Shown here: positions 17,801 through 25,133 of the stretch, piece by piece
Layout: each line of letters starts with the position of its first letter
Position numbering within the stretch: position 1 is the stretch's first letter
Assembly (NCBI GenBank): GCA_021851525.1
Contig: JAJZDA010000008.1
Span: 1 to 43,124, forward strand
Source of the DNA: Actinomycetes bacterium
GTDB lineage: Bacteria > Actinomycetota > Thermoleophilia > Solirubrobacterales > Solirubrobacteraceae
Direction of reading: 5' to 3'
Length of the DNA stretch: 43,124 bases
Made by a program: the position numbers and the translations under genes
The notes under the pieces: generated by a model
What the model was told of the DNA's origin: nothing
The model's input: only the letters and a program-made list of their open reading frames with translations
Database searches by the model: none

Positions 17801-17976
17801 CCGTTGGCGGTCGGCGGCCCCTCGAAGAAGCCCCAGCGTGGACGGCCGCGGCGGCGCTCAATCGACTGCGCGAAGATGTCGCGCTCGCGCCAGCGCGCAA
17901 GCACCTGCTCCTCCAGCGCCGGGAACGAGGCCCGCGGATCGACCGGGCGGTGGGCTGGGCTGTCGGTTGTCGCCAT
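14857..17976 (-). CDS. ileS: isoleucyl-tRNA synthetase
   Basis: GPPTANGAPGSHHVLSRSFKDIFTRYR (HIGH-region), KMSKSRGN, WDCHGLPVELAVERELG, C-terminal anticodon-binding region. ATG 17976. Confidence 0.96.
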   Translation of the reverse strand: MATTDSPAHRPVDPRASFPALEEQVLARWRERDIFAQSIERRRGRPRWGFFEGPPTANGAPGSHHVLSRSFKDIFTRYRAMSGYLVERKGGWDCHGLPVELAVERELGLSNKQQIEEYGIAEFNARCREMVLSHIDDWTRLTERIGFWVDTDNAYRTLDASYVESVWWALKTIHEQGLLFEKLKVVPYCPRCGTALSSHELGQPGAYKDVVDTSAYVILPSERGKLVVWTTTPWTLVSNAAVAVDPQLSYVRTADGHIVAQALAQRVFGEQVQIDEVFPGSELVGLAYEPPFDFIPASAYGERGHTVLGADFVTAEDGTGLVHTAIAFGEDDFRLGEENGLAPINPVRLDGTYDERIGPYQGRKVKECDADLVEDLRSRGKLLKAVPYEHSYPHCWRCDTALLYYAKPSWYIGTSQIKDRLLASNETVNWQPPHVKHGRFGKWLEGNVDWALSRERYWGTPLPVWRCAAGHQHVIGSLAELEQRAGVRLEDPHRPFVDDVTFSCTVEGCGVEMQRVPEVIDVWFDSGSMPFAQYGSPQHGTREFEEHFPADYICEALDQTRGWFYSMLAVSTLLFGQSSYRNVICLGLILDENGQKMSKSRGNVIAPWDVIDQFGADAFRWYLFASKYPWDGYRFSLEALGEAVRQFMLPLWNTYSFYVLYANANGIEAQSLAAAGQEIQLTELDRWVRSRLEATVAVVSESLDAFDATLPARAIAGFVDDVSNWYVRRSRRRFWDGDPAAFATLHHVLVTLAKLLAPFTPFVADEIYDNLDGSEPSVHLCDFPGAGAREFPLEQAMAVARQTVGLGLAARAHSKIKLRQPLRAAIVVATGGEREAIEQLAEIVRDELNVRELRFVSEADELAEVEVKANYRTLGPRLGKDMPMAASAIAGLDARSVAHALREGRTVGVNVAGVEHELTADDLLISMKPLEGYLLEREGQHAVALELEIDDSLRAEGWAREVVHAVQAARREAEFDISDRIRLVLDGAPQLLDAARAHEAYLAGETLALGVSYEPLADAAVTHSTMIDELPLRIAVTRA

Positions 17977-18004
17977 CGGGCGTTCGATTCTAGGTGGCCG
18001 CGCC

Positions 18005-18036
18005 CGCTGCCGGTGGCCAGCGGGCCACCGGCAGCG
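18005..18036. repeat. hairpin in the ileS / hydrolase divergent intergenic region
   Basis: 14-bp stem CGCTGCCGGTGGCC / GGCCACCGGCAGCG, loop AGCG. Confidence 0.7.
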
Positions 18037-18121
18037 CTGCACCGCCTGCTTGTCCGTCATGGACCAAAGCGCCGGGCGTGCGGGCCAGTGCGGCAGCTGG
18101 CGCGGAGCGATACTGAGACGC

Positions 18122-18961
18122 ATGCGGTTGCGTCTCTACCACCACCAGGACGGCGCCCGCGTCGCCTACCGGGAGAGCGGCGCCGGCCCCGCGATCGTGC
18201 TGCTGCATTCGCTGGGGCTCACGCACCGCGAGTTTGAGCCGGTGGTGGAGGCGCTCAGCGCGCGCTTTCGCGTGATCCTGCCCGACCTGCCGCTGCACGG
18301 CGACTCCGAGGACCGGCCGCGTCACCCGTACACGCCGCAGTGGATGGTGGAGGTGCTGAGCGGCTTCTGCGCTGAGGTCGGAGGGCCGCGCGCCGCGTTG
18401 GTCGGTCATGACCTGGGCGCTGAGCTGGCGCTGGGTGCGGTGCTTGCGGGGACGCTTGCGCCCCGGCGTCTGGTGCTGCTGCCCAACCGCATGCACGGCC
18501 GCGATCAGCGGCCCGGGTTGCGCCTGGCGTGGGCCGGGGTCACCGGCCTGGGGACGGTTCCGGGGGTGGATCTGGCGCTCTCTCACGCGGTGCGCCTGGC
18601 CGCCAGGCCGCGCGTCGCCGACCGTCTCAGCCATCAGCGCAACCCGGCGGCACGTGACCTGATGCGCCACGCCTTCGGCGACCTGGCCGGCGACTCCAGC
18701 CGCATGCGGGCGTGGGCCAAGTTCGCACGCCATTGGCCGCGCGGCGCCCAGCGTGAGCTGCTGGGGCGCTACCCGTCGCTGCAGTTGCCGGTGTTGCTGC
18801 TGTGGGCTGAGGAGGATCCGCTCGCACCGCTGCAGGTGGCGCGTGAGGCGCTTGATCTGATCCCCGGCGCGCAGCTGCGCACGATCGCTGACGCCGGCTT
18901 CCTGGTCGCCTACGACGACCCCGTGGCGCTGGCGCGAGAATTGATCTGGTTCTGTGACTGA
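18122..18961 (+). CDS. alpha/beta hydrolase
   Basis: AIVLLHSLGLTHREFEPVVEALSARFRVILPDLPLHGDSE...LVGHDLGAELALGAV. In-frame ATG 18122 within ORF 17750. Confidence 0.85.
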   Translation: MRLRLYHHQDGARVAYRESGAGPAIVLLHSLGLTHREFEPVVEALSARFRVILPDLPLHGDSEDRPRHPYTPQWMVEVLSGFCAEVGGPRAALVGHDLGAELALGAVLAGTLAPRRLVLLPNRMHGRDQRPGLRLAWAGVTGLGTVPGVDLALSHAVRLAARPRVADRLSHQRNPAARDLMRHAFGDLAGDSSRMRAWAKFARHWPRGAQRELLGRYPSLQLPVLLLWAEEDPLAPLQVAREALDLIPGAQLRTIADAGFLVAYDDPVALARELIWFCD

Positions 18962-18974
18962 GCGCCGCTCTGAC

Positions 18975-19245
18975 CGCGTACCACCACCGAGCCTCACCGC
19001 CGAGCGAGCACCACCGAGCTGACCCCATCCTGATCGACCATCACCGCCGAGCACCACCGCGGAGGGCCACGCCGAGCGAGCACGCACGCCGAGCACCACC
19101 GAGCGCCGCCGAGCGAGCACCACGACCGAGCACCACGACCGAGCACCCACACCGAGCGCCGCCGAGCGAGCACCACGACCGAGCACCACGACCGAGCACC
19201 CACACCGAGCACCACCGAACACCCACACCGAGCGCCGCCGAGCGC
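18975..19245. repeat. CCGAG/CACC-rich degenerate repeat region with a 53-bp perfect tandem duplication
   Basis: GAGCGCCGCCGAGCGAGCACCACGACCGAGCACCACGACCGAGCACCCACACC at 19101-19153 and 19154-19206, flanked by degenerate ACCGAGCACC-type units. Confidence 0.9.
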
Positions 19246-19249
19246 CACC

Positions 19250-19290
19250 CTGGGGGAGAAACCGAGCGTGGGGATGGCTTTCTCCCCCAG
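19250..19290. terminator. inverted repeat / terminator-like hairpin downstream of the hydrolase
   Basis: CTGGGGGAGAAA ... TTTCTCCCCCAG, 12-bp perfect arms, 17-nt loop. Confidence 0.6.
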
Positions 19291-19420
19291 CGATCCGCGG
19301 GACGCCGGCCTGATCTGTGTGGTTGGGAGCGCCGCAGCGCACCGGATTCCTGGTGGACACGCTCGGGAGTTGTCTCCCAGAGTGGACCCGAGATTGAAAA
19401 TGGGACACCGGAACTGAGCC

Positions 19421-19644
19421 CCCGAGACGCGGAAGCCTCGACAACTCGACACCTCGAGACCCCGGCAACTCGACACCTCGACAACTCGAGACCCCGACAT
19501 CCCGACACCGCGAGATCCCGACACCGCGAGACCCCGACACCGCGAGACCCCGACACCGCGAGACCCCGACACCCTGAGACCCCGAGACCTCGATACGCCG
19601 AGACCGCGAAACCCTGAAAACCTGAAACCCTGAAACCCTGAAAC
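19421..19644. repeat. 28-unit octamer tandem array (consensus CCCGASAC) upstream of fumC
   Basis: Parsed by eye with no phase loss: CCCGAGAC GCGGAAGC CTCGACAA CTCGACAC ... CCCGACAC CGCGAGAC ... CCTGAAAC x3. Confidence 0.95.
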
Positions 19645-19675
19645 CCCAAACTGAAACCCGAGCAGGAAGGTTGAG

Positions 19676-21016
19676 ATGAGCGTGAGCGCAAACCAGCAGC
19701 TGTGGGGCGGCGAAACGACCAAGGCCGTCGCCAACTTCCCCATCTCCGGCGAGCCGATCCCGGCAGCGGTGATCCACTGGCTGGGGCGGATCAAGGGCGC
19801 TGCCGCGCGGGTCAACGCGGAGCTCGGCCTGCTCGACGCAGGCCTGGCGCAGCGGATCGCTGCCGCCGCCGACCGTGTCGCCGCCGGGGAGTTCGATGAT
19901 CAGTTCCCGATCGATGTCTTCCAGACCGGCTCCGGAACCTCCTCGAACATGAACGCCAACGAGGTTATTGCGGCGCTTGCCACGCAGGCCGACGCGGAGC
20001 ACCCGGCGCATCGCAATGATCACGTCAACATGGGACAGTCGTCCAACGACGTGTTTCCCTCGGCGGTGCACCTCGCGGCGCTCTCGGAGGCGACCACTGA
20101 GCTGCTGCCCGCGCTGGAAGCGCTCGAGGCGTCGTTTGCCGCCAAGGCGCTGGAGTTCCATGACGTCGTCAAGTCCGGGCGCACGCACCTGATGGACGCC
20201 GTGCCGGTGACCCTCGGACAGGAGTTCTCCGGTTACGCGGCCCAGGTCCGCCTGGCCGCCCGACGCGTGCGCGCGGCGCTGCCCCAGGTTGCGCAGATCC
20301 CGCTGGGGGGCACCGCCACCGGCACCGGGCTCAACACCCACCCGGAGTTCGCCGCCCGCGTGCGGGCACGGTTGAGCGCGGACAGCGGCCTGAGCATCTC
20401 CGCCCCCGAGGATCCCTTTGAGGCGCAGGGCAACCGTGACGCGCTGGTGGAGCTGTCCGGGGCGCTGAAGGTGATCGCCGTCTCATTCACGAAGATCGCC
20501 AATGACCTGGCGCTGATGGGCTCCGGTCCGCGCGCCGGGATCGGTGAGATCTTCCTGCCGGAGCTGCAGAAGGGCTCCTCGATCATGCCCGGCAAGGTCA
20601 ACCCGGTGATCCCGGAGGTGACCCTGCAGGTCGCCGCCCAGGTGATTGGCAACGACGGCGCGATCACGATCGCCGGCAGCCAGGGCAACTTCGAGCTCAA
20701 CGTGCGCGTGCCGCTGATCGCGCGCAACCTGCTGGAGTCGATCGCGCTGCTGGCGGCCACCGCCCGCGTGCTCAAGCAGAAGTGTGTCGACGGGATCGAG
20801 GCGAACCTGCCGGGTTGCGAGCGCAGCGCCGAGTCGACGCTCGCCGCGGCCACCGCGCTGAACCCCCATATCGGCTATGACAAGGCCGCGGAGATCGTCA
20901 AGGAGGCCGCGCACTCAGGACGCATGCTGCGCGAGGTCGCCTACGAGTACGGGGTTGACGAGCAGACCTACAACGCAGCGATGGATCTGCGCAGGATGGC
21001 GCAGGGCAACCTCTAG
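19676..21016 (+). CDS. fumC: class II fumarate hydratase
   Basis: QTGSGTSSNMNANEVIA, GRTHLMDAVPVTLGQEFSGYAAQ, GSSIMPGKVNPVIPE; SD-like AGGAAGG before the ATG. Confidence 0.96.
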   Translation: MSVSANQQLWGGETTKAVANFPISGEPIPAAVIHWLGRIKGAAARVNAELGLLDAGLAQRIAAAADRVAAGEFDDQFPIDVFQTGSGTSSNMNANEVIAALATQADAEHPAHRNDHVNMGQSSNDVFPSAVHLAALSEATTELLPALEALEASFAAKALEFHDVVKSGRTHLMDAVPVTLGQEFSGYAAQVRLAARRVRAALPQVAQIPLGGTATGTGLNTHPEFAARVRARLSADSGLSISAPEDPFEAQGNRDALVELSGALKVIAVSFTKIANDLALMGSGPRAGIGEIFLPELQKGSSIMPGKVNPVIPEVTLQVAAQVIGNDGAITIAGSQGNFELNVRVPLIARNLLESIALLAATARVLKQKCVDGIEANLPGCERSAESTLAAATALNPHIGYDKAAEIVKEAAHSGRMLREVAYEYGVDEQTYNAAMDLRRMAQGNL

Positions 21017-21074
21017 ACACTGAGTGCCACGCGGGACACCAGCCTCCCGCGGCTGCGCGCGCGGCACACGCGGC

Positions 21075-21113
21075 CGAGGAGCGCTCGTCCAGGACCTGAA
21101 CGAGCGCTCCTCG
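21075..21113. terminator. terminator-like hairpin after fumC
   Basis: 14-bp perfect stem CGAGGAGCGCTCGT / ACGAGCGCTCCTCG, 11-nt loop. Confidence 0.7.
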
Positions 21114-21314
21114 CGTTCTCAGCCTTGACCCGCGCGTGACCGCGGCGTCCCGGGCTGCGGGGGGTCGTGCGCCGGCGGTCCTGGCCGGGCACGACCCGGA
21201 GTCAGAGGACGGCCGCCTGCGCCGGTTGTGCGGTCCGGCGGCCAGCCGTGGCCTTCGTGCGCAGCGTCCCGCCCGGCAGCTCATGCGGTGCTCGCGCCGG
21301 CGGCGACCGTTCCC

Positions 21315-21422
21315 GAGGCCCGACCGATCCCGAGGCCCGACCGATCCCGAGGCCCCACCGATCCCGAGGCCCCACCGATCGCGAGGCCCGACCGATCCCG
21401 AGGCCACACCGATCCCGAGGCC
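21315..21422. repeat. 17-bp tandem array (6.3 copies) directly upstream of the nitrilase gene
   Basis: GAGGCCCGACCGATCCC x6 with minor variants (21315-21416) plus GAGGCC. Confidence 0.95.
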
Positions 21423-21435
21423 CTACAGTTCACGC

Positions 21436-22272
21436 ATGCGGATCGCGTGTCAACAGTTCGCCCCGGAGATCGCGGCCTTCGACGTGAACCGCGCCGCCTC
21501 GTCGCAGCGGATCCGGGCGGCTGTCGGGCAGGGTGCCGAGCTGGTGGTGCTGCCGGAGCTCACAACCTCCGGCTACGTGTTCAGCTCGCGTGAGGAGGCG
21601 GCGTCGGTGGCCATCCCGGTCGATCATCCACTGTTCGCCGAGTGGGCTGCCGAGATAGCCGAGGCTCCGGGCGGGCGCGGCCTGGTGATCGGCGGCTTCT
21701 GTGAGCTCGGCGCGAGCGGCGCCCTCTACAACAGCGCGGCGGTGGTCAGTGGCGAGGGACTCGTGGCGGTTTATCGCAAGACGCACCTGTGGGATCGCGA
21801 GAAGCTGTTCTTTGAGCCGGGGTCCGACCCGCCGCCGGTCATCGAGACGGTCGCGGGCCGGATTGGGGTCGCGATCTGTTATGACCTCGAGTTCCCGGAG
21901 CTGACGCGGAGCCTGGCGCTGCGCGGTGCTGAGCTGGTCGCGGTGCCGACAAACTGGCCGCTCGTGCCGCGCCCGGGCAACGAGCACCCGCCTGAGGTGG
22001 TGATCGCGATGGCCGCGGCCCGAACCAACCGCATGTTCATCGCCTGCTGCGACCGCAGCGGAACCGAGCGCGGTCAGCGCTGGACGCAGGGCACGGCGAT
22101 CATCGATTGCGACGGCTGGGTGATCGCACGAGCGGACGCCGGTGCTGCGGTTGCGGATGTCGAGCTGTCGCGGGCACGCGAGAAGCGGCTCACCGCGCTG
22201 GCCGACGCGCTGGGTGACCGTCGTCCCGAGCTCTACGGTGATCTCGTGCGAGAGATCCCGTGGGGCGGTTAG
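21436..22272 (+). CDS. carbon-nitrogen hydrolase (nitrilase superfamily)
   Basis: MRIACQQFAPEIAAFDVN...ELVVLPELTTSGYVF...YRKTHLWDREKLFFEPG...GVAICYDLEFPELTRSLALRGAELVAVPTNWP (Glu/Lys/Cys triad). Confidence 0.9.
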   Translation: MRIACQQFAPEIAAFDVNRAASSQRIRAAVGQGAELVVLPELTTSGYVFSSREEAASVAIPVDHPLFAEWAAEIAEAPGGRGLVIGGFCELGASGALYNSAAVVSGEGLVAVYRKTHLWDREKLFFEPGSDPPPVIETVAGRIGVAICYDLEFPELTRSLALRGAELVAVPTNWPLVPRPGNEHPPEVVIAMAAARTNRMFIACCDRSGTERGQRWTQGTAIIDCDGWVIARADAGAAVADVELSRAREKRLTALADALGDRRPELYGDLVREIPWGG

Positions 22273-22292
22273 CCGCCGCGCACTGAGGCCGG

Positions 22293-23408
22293 TCAGGCGC
22301 CCGTCGCCGGGGGAGCGAGGCTGCGACGCACGACCAGACGGGGCTCGAACACCATCTGTCGCGCCGCGTCGCTGTCGACGCGACCCTCGATTCGCTCGAT
22401 CAGCAACTCGACGGCAGCGCGAGCCATGGCCTCCATCGGCTGATGCACGGTGGTCAGGCCGAACACCTCCCACGCGGCCATCGGCAGGTCATCGAAGCCC
22501 ACCAGCGAGACGTCCCCGGGCACGCTCAGGCCGAGCGCCGCGGTCGCGTTGAAGGCACCGATGGCGACGATGTCGTTGGAGCACAGCACAACGGTGGGGC
22601 GCGGCCTCTGCGCCATCAGCTCGACCATCGCCTGATGGCCGGCCTCAAACGTGAAGTTGCCGTGACGGACGACCGCGTCCGGCAGCTCGAGTCCTGCGGC
22701 GGTGACGGCCGCGCGCACGCCTCGCTCGCGATCACGGCCCGTGCTCGTGTCCGGCGGGCCGAAGATCGCGCCGATCCGGACGTGACCGAGGCGCACGGCC
22801 TCTCCGGTGGCCAGTGAAGCGCCCAGCGAGTTGTCGACGACCGCGCTGTCAGCCGCCACTCCCTCAACAAAGCGGGTGAGGAAGACGAACGGCATCGAGC
22901 GGCGGGCCAGGACGCGCGGGAGCGTGCCATCCAGCCGGCTGGTGGTCAGCACCACTCCGTCGGTTGAGCGGTTGAGCAGACGATCCAGCAGCGGACTGAT
23001 CTCCTCCGCTCGGGCCTCGGCCTCGGCCGATCCCAGATCACCGTCGCCACCGAGCGGCTCGACAGTCTCGGTCAAGAGGACGGTCCGATAGTTCTGGACC
23101 GACGCCTCGTCGTGCAGGGGTGCGATCAGGTGTGGATAGAACGCGTTGCCAAGGTCCGTGACGACGATCGCGATCGTCCGCGTGCTGCGTGTCACCAGGC
23201 TGCGGCCAACCTCGCTCGGGACGTAGTGCAGCGCCGACGCGGCGCTCAGCACGCGCTCGCGGGTGGAAGCGGCAACGCGCCTGTCGTTGCGCAGGACGCG
23301 GGAGACCGTCGACTGCGAGACGCCGGCCGCCCTGGCGACGTCGTGGCTGGTCACGCTCTCCGGACGGCTGGCGCCGTCCACGTGGGCTGGTCGCTCCGGC
23401 GAGTTCAC
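22293..23408 (-). CDS. LacI family transcriptional regulator
   Basis: VTSHDVARAAGVSQSTVSRVLRNDRRVAASTRERVLSAASALHYVPSEVGRSLVTRSTRTIAIVVTDLGNAFYP; HTH plus periplasmic-binding-like sensor domain. Confidence 0.95.
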   Translation of the reverse strand: MNSPERPAHVDGASRPESVTSHDVARAAGVSQSTVSRVLRNDRRVAASTRERVLSAASALHYVPSEVGRSLVTRSTRTIAIVVTDLGNAFYPHLIAPLHDEASVQNYRTVLLTETVEPLGGDGDLGSAEAEARAEEISPLLDRLLNRSTDGVVLTTSRLDGTLPRVLARRSMPFVFLTRFVEGVAADSAVVDNSLGASLATGEAVRLGHVRIGAIFGPPDTSTGRDRERGVRAAVTAAGLELPDAVVRHGNFTFEAGHQAMVELMAQRPRPTVVLCSNDIVAIGAFNATAALGLSVPGDVSLVGFDDLPMAAWEVFGLTTVHQPMEAMARAAVELLIERIEGRVDSDAARQMVFEPRLVVRRSLAPPATGA

Positions 23409-23515
23409 GCTGATGAGGCTGAGCGGTGGTCTGAACGTTCCAAGGCGGACATCGGTCTCCGTGGTCTTGTCCCAACTGCTGTGCGAATCATGAGCATAAA
23501 TGTCATGGCGTGCAC

Positions 23516-23544
23516 TTGACTACGTATGCACGCTCCGTAATAAT
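23516..23544 (+). promoter_or_regulatory. sigma70-like promoter of the cupin/ABC operon
   Basis: TTGACT (23516-23521), 16-17 nt spacer, TAATAAT (23538-23544). Confidence 0.7.
23517..23530. promoter_or_regulatory. candidate LacI-family operator O1
   Basis: TGACTACGTATGCA fits TGNNTACGTANNCA; overlaps the -35/spacer of the promoter. Confidence 0.65.
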
Positions 23545-23622
23545 CCGCATCAGCCTGAGCGACGGACTCTGTGACGGAGAGAGGTGCCAGGCCTTCACGA
23601 CCAATCAGGAAGGTGGGAACGC

Positions 23623-24237
23623 ATGGCGGAGTCGCCGAACGGGGACCCCATGGCCGGGCGCATCTCGCGCTTTGCCGATCTCAAACGCAACGGAACCCCG
23701 GTGATGTTCATCGACAGCGTGCTGCCCGGTCACTACCGGATGAACTACGCCGTGATCGGTGACACGGCCTCCGAGAACCCCGATTTCAAGCCGATGATGA
23801 CCGCGCCCCACAAGTTTCAGGTGGGCATGTTCGAGGCTCCTCCCGGGAATGGGCCGGGCTGGCACACCCATGACTACGTGGAGATGTTCGTCCCGCTGAC
23901 CGGCACCTGGCGCTTCTGTTACGGGCTCAATCCCGATGATCCCGACGATCTGCTCGGCGAGGTCGTGCTGGAGCAGTGGGACGCCATCTCGTTCCCTCCA
24001 CACCTCTGGCGCCGCTTCGAAAACGCGTCGACCGAGAACGCCTGGGCGTTTGCGGTGCTGGATCCGCACGACCACTTCGACGGCCCTGACCCGCACTGGC
24101 CCGACTGGATGGTGCGTCTCGCAGAGGAGCACGGGTTGCGGGCGGACGAGCGCGGCCGGATGATCAAGCCGGCCAACTTTGCCGAGATTGAACGCGAGAT
24201 CACGGCGAAGATCTACGGCCACCCGGCGGAGCTCTGA
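23623..24237 (+). CDS. cupin-domain protein
   Basis: FEAPPGNGPGWHTHDYVEMFVPLTGTWRFCYG...LEQWDAISFPPHLWRRFENASTENAWAFAVLDPHDHFD; SD AGGAAGGTGGG before ATG 23623. Confidence 0.75.
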   Translation: MAESPNGDPMAGRISRFADLKRNGTPVMFIDSVLPGHYRMNYAVIGDTASENPDFKPMMTAPHKFQVGMFEAPPGNGPGWHTHDYVEMFVPLTGTWRFCYGLNPDDPDDLLGEVVLEQWDAISFPPHLWRRFENASTENAWAFAVLDPHDHFDGPDPHWPDWMVRLAEEHGLRADERGRMIKPANFAEIEREITAKIYGHPAEL

Positions 24238-24301
24238 GGTAGCCCTCTGATGACGGACTCTCGCGCAGGGCATCGAGGCTGGGATCGGCGAGCAACCTCC
24301 G

Positions 24302-24315
24302 TGGTTACGTATGCA
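24302..24315. promoter_or_regulatory. candidate LacI-family operator O2
   Basis: TGGTTACGTATGCA; shares TACGTATGCAC with O1 and fits TGNNTACGTANNCA; 50 nt before the ABC ATPase gene. Confidence 0.6.
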
Positions 24316-24365
24316 CACGGCGATGGACCGCTTTCAAGGGTTCTCGCGGGTCCGGGAGAGCAGTC

Positions 24366-25133
24366 GTGAGCGCCGTTCTGGAGGCTCGCGACATCACCAA
24401 GCGCTACGGCCACGTGCAGGCGCTGAGCGGCGCCTGCTTCGAGGCTCACAAGGGCGAGGTCACGGCTCTGATCGGTGACAACGGCGCCGGCAAGTCGACG
24501 CTCGTCAAGGTCCTGTCCGGTGTGATCGCTCCCGACGGCGGGGAGATCCTGCTGGACGGCGAGCCGACCCGCCTGGACTCACCCCAGCACGCCAAGCGCC
24601 TGGGCGTTGAGACCGTCTTTCAGGATCTGGCGCTGGCCCCCGACCTGGGACCGGCTGACAACGTCTTTGTCGGGCGAGAGCTGTTCAAGCCGGGCTGGCG
24701 CGGCCGGCTGCGGATCCTCGACAAGGCGGAGATGCGCCGCCAGGCGCTCGACGCGTTCGTCTCCATGGGGACCGACGTGAAGGACATGCACGCGCCGGTC
24801 GCGGCCCTGTCCGGCGGACAGCGGCAGAGCGTCGCCATCTGCCGCTCGGTCATGTGGGCGGACCGGGTGCTGTTCCTGGACGAGCCGACCGCAGCCCTCG
24901 GCGTGCGTCAGACGCGCAACGTCCTGAAGCTCGTTCGGCGCGTGGCCGAGCGCGGCGTCGCGGTGATCCTGATCAGCCACAACATGACAGAGGTGCTGGA
25001 GGTGGCCGACCGCATAGAGGTGCTGCGCCTGGGGCAGCGGGTCGCCCAGTACCGCGGCAAGGACACCAGCGTTGAGGAGCTCGTCGGTGCGATGACCGGC
25101 GCGCTGGACTTCCATGAGGAGGTGCGACCATGA
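24366..25133 (+). CDS. sugar ABC transporter ATP-binding protein (single-domain, FrcA/RbsA-like)
   Basis: Walker A GDNGAGKSTLVK, signature LSGGQRQSVAICRSV, Walker B VLFLDEPTAAL. Confidence 0.92.
   Translation: MSAVLEARDITKRYGHVQALSGACFEAHKGEVTALIGDNGAGKSTLVKVLSGVIAPDGGEILLDGEPTRLDSPQHAKRLGVETVFQDLALAPDLGPADNVFVGRELFKPGWRGRLRILDKAEMRRQALDAFVSMGTDVKDMHAPVAALSGGQRQSVAICRSVMWADRVLFLDEPTAALGVRQTRNVLKLVRRVAERGVAVILISHNMTEVLEVADRIEVLRLGQRVAQYRGKDTSVEELVGAMTGALDFHEEVRP

Noticed and set aside
17981-18000. tRNA T-arm-like GTTCGATTC
   Set aside because: Flanking bases do not form a 5-bp T stem and no acceptor/anticodon arms are present; it lies in the ileS upstream region.
17977-18121. T-box riboswitch upstream of ileS
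   Set aside because: Actinobacterial ileS genes can have T-boxes, but no TGGNACCGCG-like antiterminator motif was seen; only a simple 14-bp hairpin and a TAGAAT box near the start.
17990-20341. 783-aa minus-strand ORF with VSGSRGVGVSRCRG-type repeats
   Set aside because: Antisense to the hydrolase and fumC; the repeats come from an 8-bp non-coding array read in frame by chance.
21315-21422. CRISPR-like repeated block
   Set aside because: 17-bp units are contiguous without spacers and no cas genes are nearby; it is a simple tandem repeat.
23431-23440. GAACGTTC palindrome upstream of the LacI gene as a third operator
   Set aside because: Does not fit TGNNTACGTANNCA; short palindromes of this type occur by chance.
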